Shown: piece after piece, positions 12,111 to 22,468 of the stretch | Layout: the number at the start of each line of letters is the position of its first letter | Numbering within the stretch: position 1 is the first letter of the stretch | Assembly (NCBI GenBank): GCA_019454045.1 | Contig: SKCR01033437.1 | Location: forward strand, 150,683-214,682 | From: Zanthoxylum bungeanum | Taxonomy: Eukaryota; Streptophyta; Magnoliopsida; Sapindales; Rutaceae | Direction of reading: 5' to 3' | Length of the DNA stretch: 64,000 nucleotides | Notes under the pieces: generated by a model | The model's database searches: none | What the model was told of the DNA's origin: nothing | Seen by the model: only the letters and a program-made list of their open reading frames with translations | Translations under genes and position numbers: made by a program

Positions 12111-13080
12111 ACAACCCCTAACCAAGACATGCATTCCCTTCAGAATACACAACTCACACGCAAATCACAGCAAGAAATCCTTGACATTACACGCAAATCA
12201 TAAGAAAAATAGCAAACAATTCTCTTCATCTCCACCTCACATTACCGAAAACAACAAGCCTTCAAACACTCTCTCACATTACCGAAAGACACAGCTTGAT
12301 ACAGCAGCCATATAACCGAAATACAGCAGCCAAAACACTCCATACACAGCAGTCAAATAACGCCAAAAACAGCAGCTACATAACCAAAATTTAGCCCTCC
12401 AAACAGCCCCCTAAAACACCCCAAGCCAGTAGTAAAAACCGCACTGCAGTGAACACAAAAACTGCACTTTAGGCCTCCTTAAACAATCGAAAAACAAAAC
12501 CCTTAAACCCCCTAAAAAAAGCAAAAATAGTAGCTTTGAAGACCTGAAACAGTAAGCAGAAATACAGAGAAAATAGCAGTAAAACGGAGGTCAAACAGCA
12601 AGCAAAATAGGGAAACAGCGAGCTAAGACGCTAAGCCAGTGAAACGGAAAAGTGAGGAGCTTTAACCCTTCCGATCTCCGCGAAACGCATGTCCGAAAGT
12701 CGGCAAAAAAAGGTTAGACTTGAGGGTATTTTTTTCACACTCGTTTTCAGTTTTATTTTTATTATTTATTGAGTATTGTTCGCATGATTATTATGTTAAA
12801 ATGCATGTTGTGGCCCTTGAGTAGATAAATATGCATGTATTACGAAATATTGTATTTTGTGGCCTTGGAATAAAATGTAAGATGTGTCAACTCTTGCGGT
12901 ATATCGGATGGAAACCCGGACATAAATTTCATAGCCGATTCCGAATGGACGGTAGTATGATCTGTACTCAGGATACAACTCCACGTACCGCTTGAGTAAA
13001 CGGCACATTCTTTTGTTTTATGTTGCTTTGATTTATTTATTATTCGTCATTTAAATTCCGCATGTTATTTGTTTATGTAA

Positions 13081-13756
13081 TGATGCGATCGAGCGCATGA
13101 GCTTAGTAAGTTGGATTAAAGGTCCCATATTCTGAGGGGTTAAAATCCTTTACCACGATACTTTGCCGTGCCGATTAATGTATATTCTGTTTAATGTAAG
13201 AATGTTCAATCGGGTATACGAAGTCCGATGTTATTGTCTTTATTTTTATATGCATGATGTGATCGAGCGCATGGGCTTAGTAAGTTGGATTAAAGGTCCC
13301 CTATTCTGAGGGGTTAAAATCCTTTACCACGATGCTTCGCCACGCCGATTAATGTATATTCGGTTGAATGTAAGATGTGTTCAATCGGGTATACGAAGTC
13401 CGATGTTATTGTCTTTATTTTTATATGCATGATGTGATCGAGCGCATGGGCTTAGTAAGTTGGATTAAAGGTCCCCTATTCTGAGGGGTTAAAATCCTTT
13501 ACCACGATGCTTCACCGCGCCGATTAATGTATATTCGGTTGAATGTAAGATGTGTTCAATCGGGTATACGAAGTCCGATGTTATTGTCTTTATTTTTATA
13601 TGCATGATGTGATCGAGTGCATGGGCTTAGTAAGTTGGATTAAAGGTCCCCTATTTTGAGGGGTTAAAATCCTTTACCACGATGCTTTGCCGCGCCGATT
13701 GGTGTATATTCGATTGGATGCGAGATGAGTTCAATCAGATACGTGAGGTCCCACAT
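13081..13756 (+). repeat. 175-bp tandem repeat, four copies, in the Gypsy-A 5' LTR
   Basis: The marker GATCGAG(C/T)GCATG recurs at 13087, 13261, 13436 and 13611, giving periods of 174, 175 and 175 bp. The fourth copy diverges after about 13700. The 3' LTR has only two copies. Confidence 0.92.
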
Positions 13757-13789
13757 TGTGGATTTGTTTGTCTATGAATATGTTGCATG

Positions 13790-14037
13790 CATCAGGTCTA
13801 GTTCCATTCGAACGCGTTCTCGAACGCTATACGAACACGAACCTTCTATTTACCGTTCGAACGCGTTCTCAAACGCTACCCGAACGCGCACGTATTTTCT
13901 TAGTGTTTCATACATCAGGTCTGGCTCCATTTGAATGCGTTCTTGAACGCTATACGAACGTGAACCTTCTGGTTACCGTTCGAACGCGTTCTCGAATGCT
14001 ACGCGAACGCGCACCCACTGAACTGAGTCCTTTTCAT
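13790..14037 (+). repeat. 123-bp tandem repeat, two copies, in the Gypsy-A 5' LTR
   Basis: CATCAGGTCT recurs at 13790 and 13913. Each unit is packed with TTCGAACGCGTTCTCGAACG-like self-complementary sequence. The 3' LTR has three copies. Confidence 0.9.
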
Positions 14038-14379
14038 CAGATTTCATGCATAATTGTTCCTATTAGCTATCCCTTCGTATGATGAACCTGATCGCTTCTC
14101 TGTATTACGCAAGATGGTGTAGGTTTCGTTCATCTGTATTCCCTATATGTATGAGTACAATGTGTTTATTAACTTGTATGCTTGCCGTATGTTAATTTAT
14201 CTTTATGTATGCAAATTGAGACATAGATTACATGCAAATAGGCTGTATACAAATTCGGATATGTGTTACATGTAAATTTAGATGAACTTGTTCATGTATG
14301 CATGCGAACTTAGGGGTAAATCATCCTTGGAAATATGTTGCTTAGGCTTGGTTAGATTATTGCACAAATCATTTTATTA

Positions 14380-14585
14380 CAAGTGGCATAAGTAAGGGAC
14401 CATTCCGAACCCAACGGTTTGAGGTCTTCCCTTGCGAGGGGTGAGTGCGGCCTTAAATCCTTGTCCCGGTTCACACCGGGTGGCGACTCCATTATTCTCC
14501 GGTTTAGTCCCTCGCAGGCTACTCCGTACTCCCAACCGGGCCGCGAGCCCGGAATAGCATGCGTCGCCCAGTTTTTGTTCCCACA
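14380..14585 (+). other. Conserved hairpin-rich U5 end of the Gypsy-A 5' LTR
   Basis: Three perfect short hairpins lie in a row: CCCT-TGCG-AGGG at 14429-14440, CCCGGT-TCAC-ACCGGG at 14465-14480, and CCGGGC-CGCGA-GCCCGG at 14536-14552. The segment recurs nearly unchanged in the 3' LTR and in both Gypsy-B LTRs, although the rest of those LTRs is different. It also contains TGGCGACTCCA at 14481-14491, a copy of the start of the primer binding site. Confidence 0.75.
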
Positions 14586-14588
14586 GTC

Positions 14589-14607
14589 TGGAGACTCCAC
14601 TGGGGAT
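14589..14607 (+). other. Primer binding site of Gypsy-A (tRNA-Arg type)
   Basis: TGGAGACTCCACTGGGGAT starts four bases after the LTR end. It differs at one base from the Gypsy-B site. Both resemble the reverse complement of a plant tRNA-Arg 3' end, the primer reported for Ogre elements. The tRNA match is from memory of the tRNA sequence, not a search. Confidence 0.7.
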
Positions 14608-15755
14608 AGAGAATCGGCCCCGAAATAATATCTTGTAATATTATGATTTGTGCTTTAATTGACCGTGTCTACCGTGGGTTAAAAGGGGTTTAATCAAAGG
14701 CATTTTGAGGCTAGGTAATGGTTTGGTGTCTTCTTTCACTCACTACCTTTCTAGAAGGAAAAGCTGTGAAGGCACCTAAATAGCCATCTAGTCGTAGCCT
14801 ATTGTGATGCACTAATTTGGAGGTCTCGTTGTTTATTCCTGACACCAAGCGATAAGAGCCTAAGAGGCTTGGGTATTTAAGTGAGCCTCGCTCCACCCTC
14901 CCTCTGGGGAATCTACAACGGGGAGTCCATTTGGCAGTCAGTCACACACCATAGCTCGTTGGCACGTACCTTAGTGTATAAAAAAGGGTGCGCTCACTTG
15001 GTCGCTCGAACCCTTGAGTGGGGAGACTTAGTTGTGGGCCATCCTTCGCCGGTGAGAGCCTTTATCTACACTCTTGCGAACCCACACGTAGACCGGGGTT
15101 GTATGACCTATAGCAACTATTTCCTTGTGTTTGTGGGCCATCCTCAATTGGATGCAGTTGGACTTCTTGTCAGAATTGCAAACTTGTTGGGCCATTTAAA
15201 CTGGGACGAGTTCGTATCCTATGACAATTGGGCCAAAAGCTTCTGAAATTTCGATGGACCACTCTATAGAAATTATTATTTTATGTTTGCATTACTTTTC
15301 TTTTATGCTTTTGTTTGGGAACATCATCGTTTGGATCCATTTGGACCATTTTTCATGGGATGTGGGCTTGTTGGGCCATTTAAACTGGGACAAGAACGTA
15401 TCTTATGACGATTGGGCCAAAGGCTTCTAAATATTGATGGGCCATTTTGTGCTCGTGTTCGGAACATTACCATTTGGATTTAGTTGGACTCCTTACCATG
15501 AGACGTGAACTCGTTGGGCCATTTAAACTGGGACGGGTTCACTCCTATGACAGTTAGCCCAAAAGCTTCTAAAATGATAATGGGCCGATTTGTTTGAAAA
15601 TTTTAATTGATTTAGTATGTTTTATATGTTACATGCATCTTATGCACCTCATACATACATACATCATGTTAACACCCTCTATGTTTATAAACGACATCAA
15701 AGATTCACGTTGGGTTAGGGAAGAGAGAAGACTCACTAAAAGACCGGTAACAGAT
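14608..15755 (+). other. Leader of Gypsy-A with imperfect repeats
   Basis: About 1.1 kb between primer site and gag ATG. GTTGGGCCATTTAAACTGGG recurs at about 15186, 15370 and 15513, each followed by CCTATGAC/TTATGAC and TTGGGCCAAA-type sequence, so the distal half is an imperfect tandem repeat. The same motif occurs in the Gypsy-B leader near 51776. An open frame at 14881-15246 has no recognised domain and is not called. Confidence 0.6.
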
Positions 15756-16804
15756 ATGAGTACATCCGATAATGAGGTATCCCGGATAGATCAGTTGGAG
15801 AATGGTTTCGCCAAGATTACTGAACAATTGCAAGCCTTGACTACTGCCATGACAAATATGGTTGTGCCCCGTGCTGGGGGAAACTCTGAGAATGTAAGAC
15901 GTGAAGAGCCTCCGAATGGGTTGGGGGATGACATCCCCACTTTTGATGATGATATGGCTGATTATGCCACTGGGAGAATAGTTGGGTCTCAGGCAGAATT
16001 GCAGAAACTCCGTGACCAGGTAGAGTCTGTTACTCGTAAGATGAAGGGAAAAGATAAAGACTTACTAGACTATGAGGTGATGACCTTTGAGGAACAGTTG
16101 TCTGCTCAGTTCAGAATGCCCGACATGGCCAAATTTAACGGGAATAGGGATCCGAGGGTCCATCTTCGTCAGTATGTTTCAGTTATGAGTTCAGTGGGTT
16201 TATCCAAGCGCCAGGTCCAGAAAATGTTTGAGATGTCGCTCGAGGGGGCACCCCTAGTGTGGTATCATAGCCTTGAGAAAAAAGTTAAAAAAGATTGGAA
16301 GGAATTGGCAAATGCATTTCGAAAATAGTATGTTACGGACTTGGAGATTGATTTGTCACTCCGAGATTTGGAGAACACTAAGGAGAAGCCGGAGGAGAGC
16401 TTCAAGGAGTATGTAGACCGCTGGAGAGGTCAACTTTTGAAAATGCAGACTCGGCTTTCAGAGAAGGACCAGATTAAGATGATTATCAAGGGTACTAAGC
16501 CCTCAATTTATGGCAAGCTGAGGAGGATGACCTCCATGATTGTGGATTTTCGACAGTTGAGAGAGACTGTTATGGATATTGAAGAAGATGAGGCTGAAAA
16601 CAGAAAGTTTTATGGCCAAAATAAAAGAACTTTGGGGGGAATTCTGAGACCAAGCCCACTACGGCCGAGGTCGCTACCGTCAGAAATAGACGATTCTCCA
16701 ATCTTGGTAGACCTATGTCAAAGGTGCTTGAGAAGTTGAAAGGACAAGGACTCCTGAACCTTTGTCCTCCAAACCCTCAACCACTAAGCTTCTTACATGG
16801 ATGA
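15756..16804 (+). pseudogene. Gypsy-A gag polyprotein with one internal stop
   Basis: The start chosen is ATG 15756 (MSTSDNEVSRIDQLE), which begins a coiled-coil-like N-terminus. The frame runs 191 codons to a TAG at 16326-16328 and continues in the same frame to 16739. The stop sits in the retrotransposon-gag domain (PF03732-like), just after APLVWYHSLEKKVKKDWKEL and before RDLENTKEKPEESFKEYVDR. A +1 shift near 16635 restores FSNLGRPMSKVLEKL and GQGLLNL to a TGA at 16804; that tail matches the region before the zinc knuckle in Ogre-type Gag. No zinc knuckle is present. One stop and one shift suggest the element lost gag function fairly recently. This is structural nucleocapsid precursor, acting in the cytoplasm during particle assembly. 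Confidence 0.78.
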
Positions 16805-17128
16805 CAGCGAAGAACCATAGGCCAAGGAAGAATGCAGTGCTGCGGATGATGGAGTTGTTCCTCCTAGTCTATTTGATCCAGCATTTTTAAATAAAGACAT
16901 CGATTTTGCTTGCTTGTTCAAACTTTTTTTTCTCAACGATAATAAAGACGTTCATTTCGTTTACTCGCCTAAGCCTCTTCCTGCAATATGAGTATATTTG
17001 AGAAAAGCATTCAACCTTGGTGCTATGAAATTCAGTGATGTTTAGAACACGGGGAATCTTCGAAAGAAGTAAGTAGAAAAGATAAGATAGCCATTCAAAA
17101 AGTGGGAAATATGGGCAGTGAGACCGTC

Positions 17129-17195
17129 AGATTTGGAAGGGAACGAGTTCACCAGGCCGATCAATGTTGACAGATTGAAGTTGTACTTTGCCTGA
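17129..17195 (+). pseudogene. Last residues of pol (integrase tail) in Gypsy-A
   Basis: The frame SDLEGNEFTRPINVDRLKLY followed by FA and a TGA resembles the end of Tat/Ogre integrases (P-N-D-LK-YY). The same tail occurs in Gypsy-B at 52360-52430. Its presence directly after gag shows that the element arose by an internal deletion of a full-length ancestor. Confidence 0.65.
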
Positions 17196-17403
17196 GAAAG
17201 GGAAGAATAGTCACCAGAGGAATTGGTAGAAGACCTAACCTAACGGGATAGAAAATTCACTCATACATGCATGCATACACGTAACCTATTTTGCATTCTT
17301 TTTTGTGTTTGTTTTTTTTATGTATTCACAGGTTTCAAAGAAGAAAAGAGAAAGCAGCAAGCCAACTAGAATCAGCAACATATGAGTAGTAGTTTCGGGG
17401 ATA
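17196..17403 (+). other. Region between pol remnant and repeats in Gypsy-A
   Basis: T-rich stretch ending TATTCACAG at about 17320-17331, then a purine-rich segment. It looks like an intron end followed by an exon start, and Gypsy-B has a matching arrangement at 52690-52716. No protein is recognised. Confidence 0.4.
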
Positions 17404-17655
17404 AATCCTAGGATTGAGGCCCATATCAGTTTCAGTCTTGGGGATGAGTCCCAGGGGCGAGGCCCATGTCAGTATCAGTTTGAGGCGAGGCCCACATCAA
17501 TCTGGGGGCGAGGCCCACACCCTTATCAGAATCAGTTTTGCCGGGTATGGCACTCTGGGTATGGAGACACATCAGTTTCAGTCTTGCCGGGTACGGCAGT
17601 CTAGGGGCGAGGCCCACATCATTATCAGAATCAATTTTGCCGGGTATGGCACTCT
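17404..17655 (+). repeat. Irregular GGCGAGGCCCA repeats in Gypsy-A
   Basis: Units of GCGAGGCCCAC(A/G)TCA and TTGCCGGGTA(T/C)GGCA alternate with TCAGTATCAG-type spacers. The same unit types make up the large array of Gypsy-B at 54200-55150, so the two elements share this block. Confidence 0.8.
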
Positions 17656-18590
17656 GGGAAAAAGACTCACCGTTCAGGGAAGAAGACCCTTATCTTAACT
17701 TAAATCGGGAACAAGACCCACAGTTCAGGGAAAAAGACCCTTATCTCAACTCAAATCGGGAACAAGACCCACAGTTCAGGGAAGAAGACCCTTGTCTCAA
17801 CTCAAATCGAGAATAAGACCCACAGTTCAGGGAAAAAGACCCTTATCTCAACTCAAATCGGGAACAAGACCCACAGTTCAGGGAAAAAGACCTTTGTCTC
17901 AACTCAAATTGGGAACAAGACCCACAGTTGAGGGAAGAAGACCCTTGTCTCAACTCAAATCGGGAACAAGACCCACAGTTCAGGGAAAAAGACCCTTATC
18001 TCAACTCAAATCGGGAACAAGACCCACAGTTCAGGGAAAAAGACCCTTATCTCAACTCAAATCGGGAACAAGACCCACAGTTCAGGGAAAAAGACCCTTA
18101 TCTCAACTCAAATCGGGAACAAGACCCACAGTTCAGGGAAGAAGACCCTTGTCTCAACTCAAATCGGGAACAAGACCCACAGTTCAGGGAAGAAGACCCT
18201 TGTCTCAACTCAAATCGGGAACAAGACCCACAGTTCAGGGAAAAAGACCCTTATCTCAACTCAAATCGGGAACAAGACCCACAGTTCAGGGAAAAAGACC
18301 CTTATCTCAACTCAAATCGGGAACAAGACCCACAGTTCAGGGAAGAAGACCCTTACCTCAACTCAAATCGGGAACAAGACCCACAGTTCAGGGAAAAAGA
18401 CCTTTACCTCAACTCAAATCCGGAACAAGACCCACAGTTCAGGGAAGAAGACCCTTATCTCAACTCAAATCGGGAACAAGACCCGCAACACAACTCAAAT
18501 CAAATTAGGAACAAGACCCACAACACCACTTAACTCAAATTGGGAACAAAACCCACAATACAACTCAATTCAACTTGGGAACAAGACCCA
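17656..18590 (+). repeat. 51-bp tandem array near the 3' LTR of Gypsy-A
   Basis: About sixteen consecutive 51-bp units start at 17656, 17707, 17758 and so on every 51 bases to 18471, with no indels, then decay to 18590. The core is GGGAACAAGACCCACAGTTC followed by AGGGAA(A/G)AAGACCC. Because 51 is a multiple of three, more than one frame stays open; the units encode SGTRPTVQGKRPLSQLK in one frame and REQDPQFREKDPYLNSN in another. There is no convincing start codon, so I regard it as non-coding. Ogre/Tat elements are known for tandem repeats in this position. Confidence 0.92.
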
Positions 18591-18740
18591 CTCGGCGGTT
18601 CAAGAATGAACCACCTCTCATCCACTCATTTCGAAGCTACATGGCAAGTTAAGTGGCAGCTGGCGAGCCAGATAAGTAAAAATGCATTGCATAGACTTTG
18701 ATAGGATTGTCACTGTCACACACTACACAAGTCCTATCAA

Positions 18741-18752
18741 AGTGGGGGAGAC
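18741..18752 (+). other. Polypurine tract of Gypsy-A
   Basis: AGTGGGGGAGAC directly precedes the 3' LTR. Gypsy-B has AGTGGGGGCGAC at the same place. Confidence 0.8.
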
Positions 18753-20385
18753 TGTAGGCACTGCATTTTTGCATGTGAAACCCGATGATGAGTCTCATTT
18801 GGAGGCACTATCTTTTAAGTCACGGAAGCCGCGGGAAACGGACGTCGAAAGGGAAGAGTCAAGAATTGACGTTTTGTTGGATTTAGTTCACGTGTTTAGC
18901 TTCGGGTTCGCTTGTTTGACCTCCGTTTTGAAAATTATGATCGGCCCAAAAAACCCGCAAACCTTTTAATCTTGGCCCAAACCCACTCATTTAGCCAACA
19001 CAACACCTAACCCACCATCACCAAGCCCACACCCACCATCTAGGCCCACACGCCCATGGCCTCTAAAATACACCCAAATTAAATTAAATATTAATTAAAT
19101 TAAATATTAACTAAATAAAATAATAATTAAACCATTTACCAAATTAAATAAGACATAAAATATAATTATACCAAATTAAAATATTGACTTCCTAATCCAA
19201 AATATTATATACTAAATTAAAGAAATATTATGCCTAATTAAAATCAATCCTAACCAATTAAAATATTGTATTCCTAAACCAAGCAAATCAAATATTCAAC
19301 CTTCCTAATTCACCAAAATTTGTCCCCCCAATCAATCAAATACTTTCCTTGTTTGACACCAAATCCAATCTTTTCCTTGTGAGACAAGGGGAAGCCCTAG
19401 CCCTTCTCTATATAAACAACCCCTAACCAAGACATGCATTCCCTTCAGAATACACAACTCACACGCAAATCACAGCAAGAAATCCTTGACATTACACGCA
19501 AATCATAAGAAAAATAGCAAACAATTCTCTTCATCTCCACCCTCACATTACTGAAAACAACAAGCCTTCAAACACTCCCTCACATTACCGAAAGACACAG
19601 CCTGATACAGCAACCATATAACCGAAATACAGCAGCCAAAACACTTCATACACAGCAGCCAAATAACGCCAAAAATAGCAGCTACATCACTGAAATTTAG
19701 CCCTCCAAACAGCTCCCTAAAACACCCCAAGCCAGTAGTAAAAACCACACTGCAGTGAACACAAAAACTAAACACTAAGCCTCCTTAAACAATCGAAAAA
19801 CACAGCCCTTAGACCCCCTAAAAAATGCAAAAACAATAGCTTTGAAGACCTGAAACAGTAAGCAAAATACAGAGAAAACATCAGTAAAATGGAGGTCAAA
19901 CAGCAAGCAAAATAGCGAAACAGCGAGCTAAGACGCTAAGCCAGTGAAATGGAAAAGTGAGGAGCTTTAACCCTTCCGATCTCTGCGAAACGCAAGTCCG
20001 AAAGTCGGCAAAAAAAGGTTAGACCTGAGGGTATTTTTTTCACACTCGTTTTCAGTTTTATTTTTATTATTTATTGAGTATTGTTCGCAAGATTATTATG
20101 TTAAAATGCATGTTGTGGCCCTTGAGTAGATAAATATGCATGTATTACGAAATATTGTATGTTGTGGCCTTGGAATAAAATGAAAGATGTGTCAACTCTC
20201 ACGGTATATCGGATGGAAACCCGGACATAAATTTCATAGCCGATTCCAAATGGACGGTAGTATGATCTGTACTCGGGATATAACTCCACGTACCGCTTGA
20301 GTAAATGGCACATTCTTTTGTTTTATGTTGCTTTGATTTATTTATTATTCGTCATTTAAATTCCGCATGTTATTTGTTTATGTAA

Positions 20386-20720
20386 TGATGTGATCGAGCG
20401 CATGGGCTTAGTAAGTTGTATTAAATGTCCCATATTCTGAGGGGTTAAAATCCTTTACCACGATGCTTTGCCGCGCCGATTAATGTATATTCGGTTGAAT
20501 GTAAGATGTGTTCAATCGGGTATACGAAGTCTGATGTTATTGTCTTTATTTTTATATGCATGATATGATCGAGCGCATGGGCTTGGTAAGTTGGATTAAA
20601 GGTCCCATATTTTGAGGGGTTAAAATCCTTTACCACGATGCTTTGTCGCACCGATTGGTGTATATTCGATTGGATGCGAGATGAGTTCAATCGGATACGT
20701 GAGGTCCCACATTATGGATT
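20386..20720 (+). repeat. 175-bp tandem repeat, two copies, in the Gypsy-A 3' LTR
   Basis: GATCGAGCGCATGGGCTT recurs at 20392 and 20567. The 5' LTR has four copies. Confidence 0.9.
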
Positions 20721-20745
20721 TATTTGTCTATGAATGTGTTGCATG

Positions 20746-21117
20746 CATCAGGTATGGTTCCGTTCGAATGCGTTCTCGAACACCACACGAACGTGAACCT
20801 TCTGTTTACCATTCGAACGCGCTCTCGAACGCTACGCGAACGCGCGCGCATTTTCTTAGTTTCATCATGCATCAGGTCTGGTTCCGTTCGAACGTGTTCT
20901 CGAACGCTATACGAACGCGAACCTTCTGTTTACCGTTCGAACGCATTCTCAAACGCTACGCGAACGCACACCTATTTTCTTAGTGTTTCATGCATCAGGT
21001 CTGGCTCCGTTCGAATGCGTTCTCGAACGCTATACAAACGCGAACCTTCTGTTTACCGTTCGAACGCGTTCTCGAATGCTACGCGAACACGCACCCACTG
21101 AACTGAGTCCTTTTCAT
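20746..21117 (+). repeat. 123-bp tandem repeat, three copies, in the Gypsy-A 3' LTR
   Basis: CATCAGGT recurs at 20746, 20870 and 20993. Each unit carries pairs of CGTTCGAACG-like palindromes. The 5' LTR has two copies. Confidence 0.9.
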
Positions 21118-21665
21118 CAGATTTCGTGCATAATTATTCCTAGTAGCTATCCCTTCGTATGATAAACCTGATTGCTTCTCTGTATTACCCAAGATGGTGT
21201 AGGTGTCGTTCATCTGTATTCCCCACATGTATGAGTACAATGTGTTTATTAACTTGTATGTTTGCCGTATGTTAATTTATTTTTATGTATGTAAATTGAG
21301 ACATAGATTACATGCAAATAGGCTGTATGCAAATTCGGATATGTGTTACATTTAAATTTAGATGAACTTGTTGATGTATGCATGCGAACTTAGAGGTAAA
21401 TCATCCTTGGAAATATGTTGCTTAGGCTTGGTTAGATTATTACACAAATCATTTTATTACAAGTGGCATAAGTAAGGGACTATTCCAAACCCAACGGTTT
21501 GAGGTCTTCCCTTGCGATGGGTGAGTGCGGCCTTAAATCCTTGTCCCGGTTCACACCGGGTGGCGACTCCATTATTCTCCGGTTTAGTCCCTCGCGGGCT
21601 ACTCCGTACTCCCAACCGGGCCGCGAGCTCGGAACAGCATGCGTCGCCCAGTTTGTGTTCCCACA

Positions 21666-21670
21666 GAATG
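21666..21670 (+). repeat. Right target-site duplication of Gypsy-A (GAATG)
   Basis: Partner of GAAGG at 11443-11447, one mismatch. Confidence 0.6.
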
Positions 21671-22450
21671 GTCAATCATAAGCCCAGTCAATATGGAATT
21701 GTGATTATTTGAAGCTTTATTGTGTCATGAATGATTACATGACTTAAACATCGTAATATTGCTATCTTAACCCAACCGACGAGGACGTCCGGAAAATAGA
21801 TTCTAATGTTCTCTTTGTTTTCCAACCACTTTCATTTGTTCTGAATAGAGCAGACAAAGCCAAGTAACATCATTCAATCCTTGGACCTTCATTTGGTCCA
21901 GATGACATGTAGGCTCAACTAGGGCATTCACCTCCTCTAGTAGACGGGAACATGGCCAATTGACTCATGTCGAGTCCAGTTCAAAGACCTGGACTTCTAT
22001 CTGGTCTAGACGACATCTAAACTCCACCTAGCCCATTCTCCCATCAGATCACGTGATCACCCTCTCTTGGGACAAATGAATATCAGCCATGATACCCATG
22101 AAAAGTCGAGATGATTCGAGAGCCCACATTCAGGCCCTGAAGAATTACTTCAAGATTCAAATGATAAGCACACTCGTTCGAGGCTCATGCGAATTAATTG
22201 GGCGACTGAAGAGTACCTCTGGGGATTGGAGGATCCGCTTAAACCATATTCATCATTGATATGTCCAGACGACAACAATGCTTCGCATGGTCGACTCATC
22301 AATGACCAAGATTATTTGACCATAAGCTAGCCCAATCATACGTAGCATGACCTTTGATGGGCCTAGATGATGTCAATGATCAGACATTCTATCGAACTTT
22401 GTTCTAGGCGACACATTCAATAGATACTCTCCAAGTAAGGACTCAGACTT
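21671..22450 (+). other. 3' untranslated region of element T
   Basis: About 780 bp with no ORF of note. It contains loosely repeated phrases such as GGACCTTCATTTGGTC-CAGA and TGGACTTCTATCTGGTC-TAGA followed by CGACAT (about 21893-22015 and again near 22260). These resemble degenerate tandem units of the kind found before Tat 3' LTRs. Confidence 0.5.
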
Positions 22451-22468
22451 AGAGAGTATGGGACAAAT
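22451..22468 (+). other. Probable polypurine tract of element T
   Basis: AGAGAGTATGGGACAAAT, purine-rich with two interruptions, directly before the LTR start. Confidence 0.5.

Larger units (their letters stand above)
11448..14585 (+). repeat. 5' LTR of Gypsy-A
   Basis: The 3,138-bp LTR aligns with 18753-21665. Order: conserved start, AT-rich U3, TATA box, a CAG/AAACAG-rich segment, a possible splice donor, a 175-bp tandem repeat, a 123-bp tandem repeat, and a hairpin-rich end. The 225-bp length difference from the 3' LTR is explained by different copy numbers of the two tandem repeats. Confidence 0.92.
11448..21665 (+). mobile_element. Gypsy-A: non-autonomous, gag-only Ogre/Tat-like LTR retrotransposon
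   Basis: A complete 10.2-kb element with LTRs of 3,138 and 2,913 bp, an apparent tRNA-Arg primer site, a long leader, a gag with one internal stop, a short scrap of the pol C-terminus, a 51-bp tandem array, and a purine tract. No protease, RT, RNase H or integrase core can be found between gag and the pol tail (about 16805-17128), so it must be mobilised by another element. The gene content resembles elements described as terminal-repeat retrotransposons with a GAG domain. The LTR ends are TGTATG (TGTAGG in the 3' copy) and CCACA. Confidence 0.85.
18753..21665 (+). repeat. 3' LTR of Gypsy-A
   Basis: 2,913 bp, TGTAGG to CCACA, aligned with 11448-14585. It has two 175-bp repeats and three 123-bp repeats. 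Substitutions from the 5' LTR are scattered at a few percent by eye. Its probable TATA box is at 19409-19415. Confidence 0.92.

Noticed and set aside
14881..15246. 121-codon ORF in the Gypsy-A leader
   Set aside because: Falls in the repeat-containing leader; the homologous Gypsy-B leader does not keep this frame.
17792..18508. 238-codon repeat protein ORF
   Set aside because: Frame is open only because the repeat unit is a multiple of three; a second frame is open as well and neither has a convincing start.
17656..18590. CRISPR-like array
   Set aside because: Units are contiguous 51-bp tandem repeats without unique spacers, in a plant LTR retrotransposon. This is not CRISPR.
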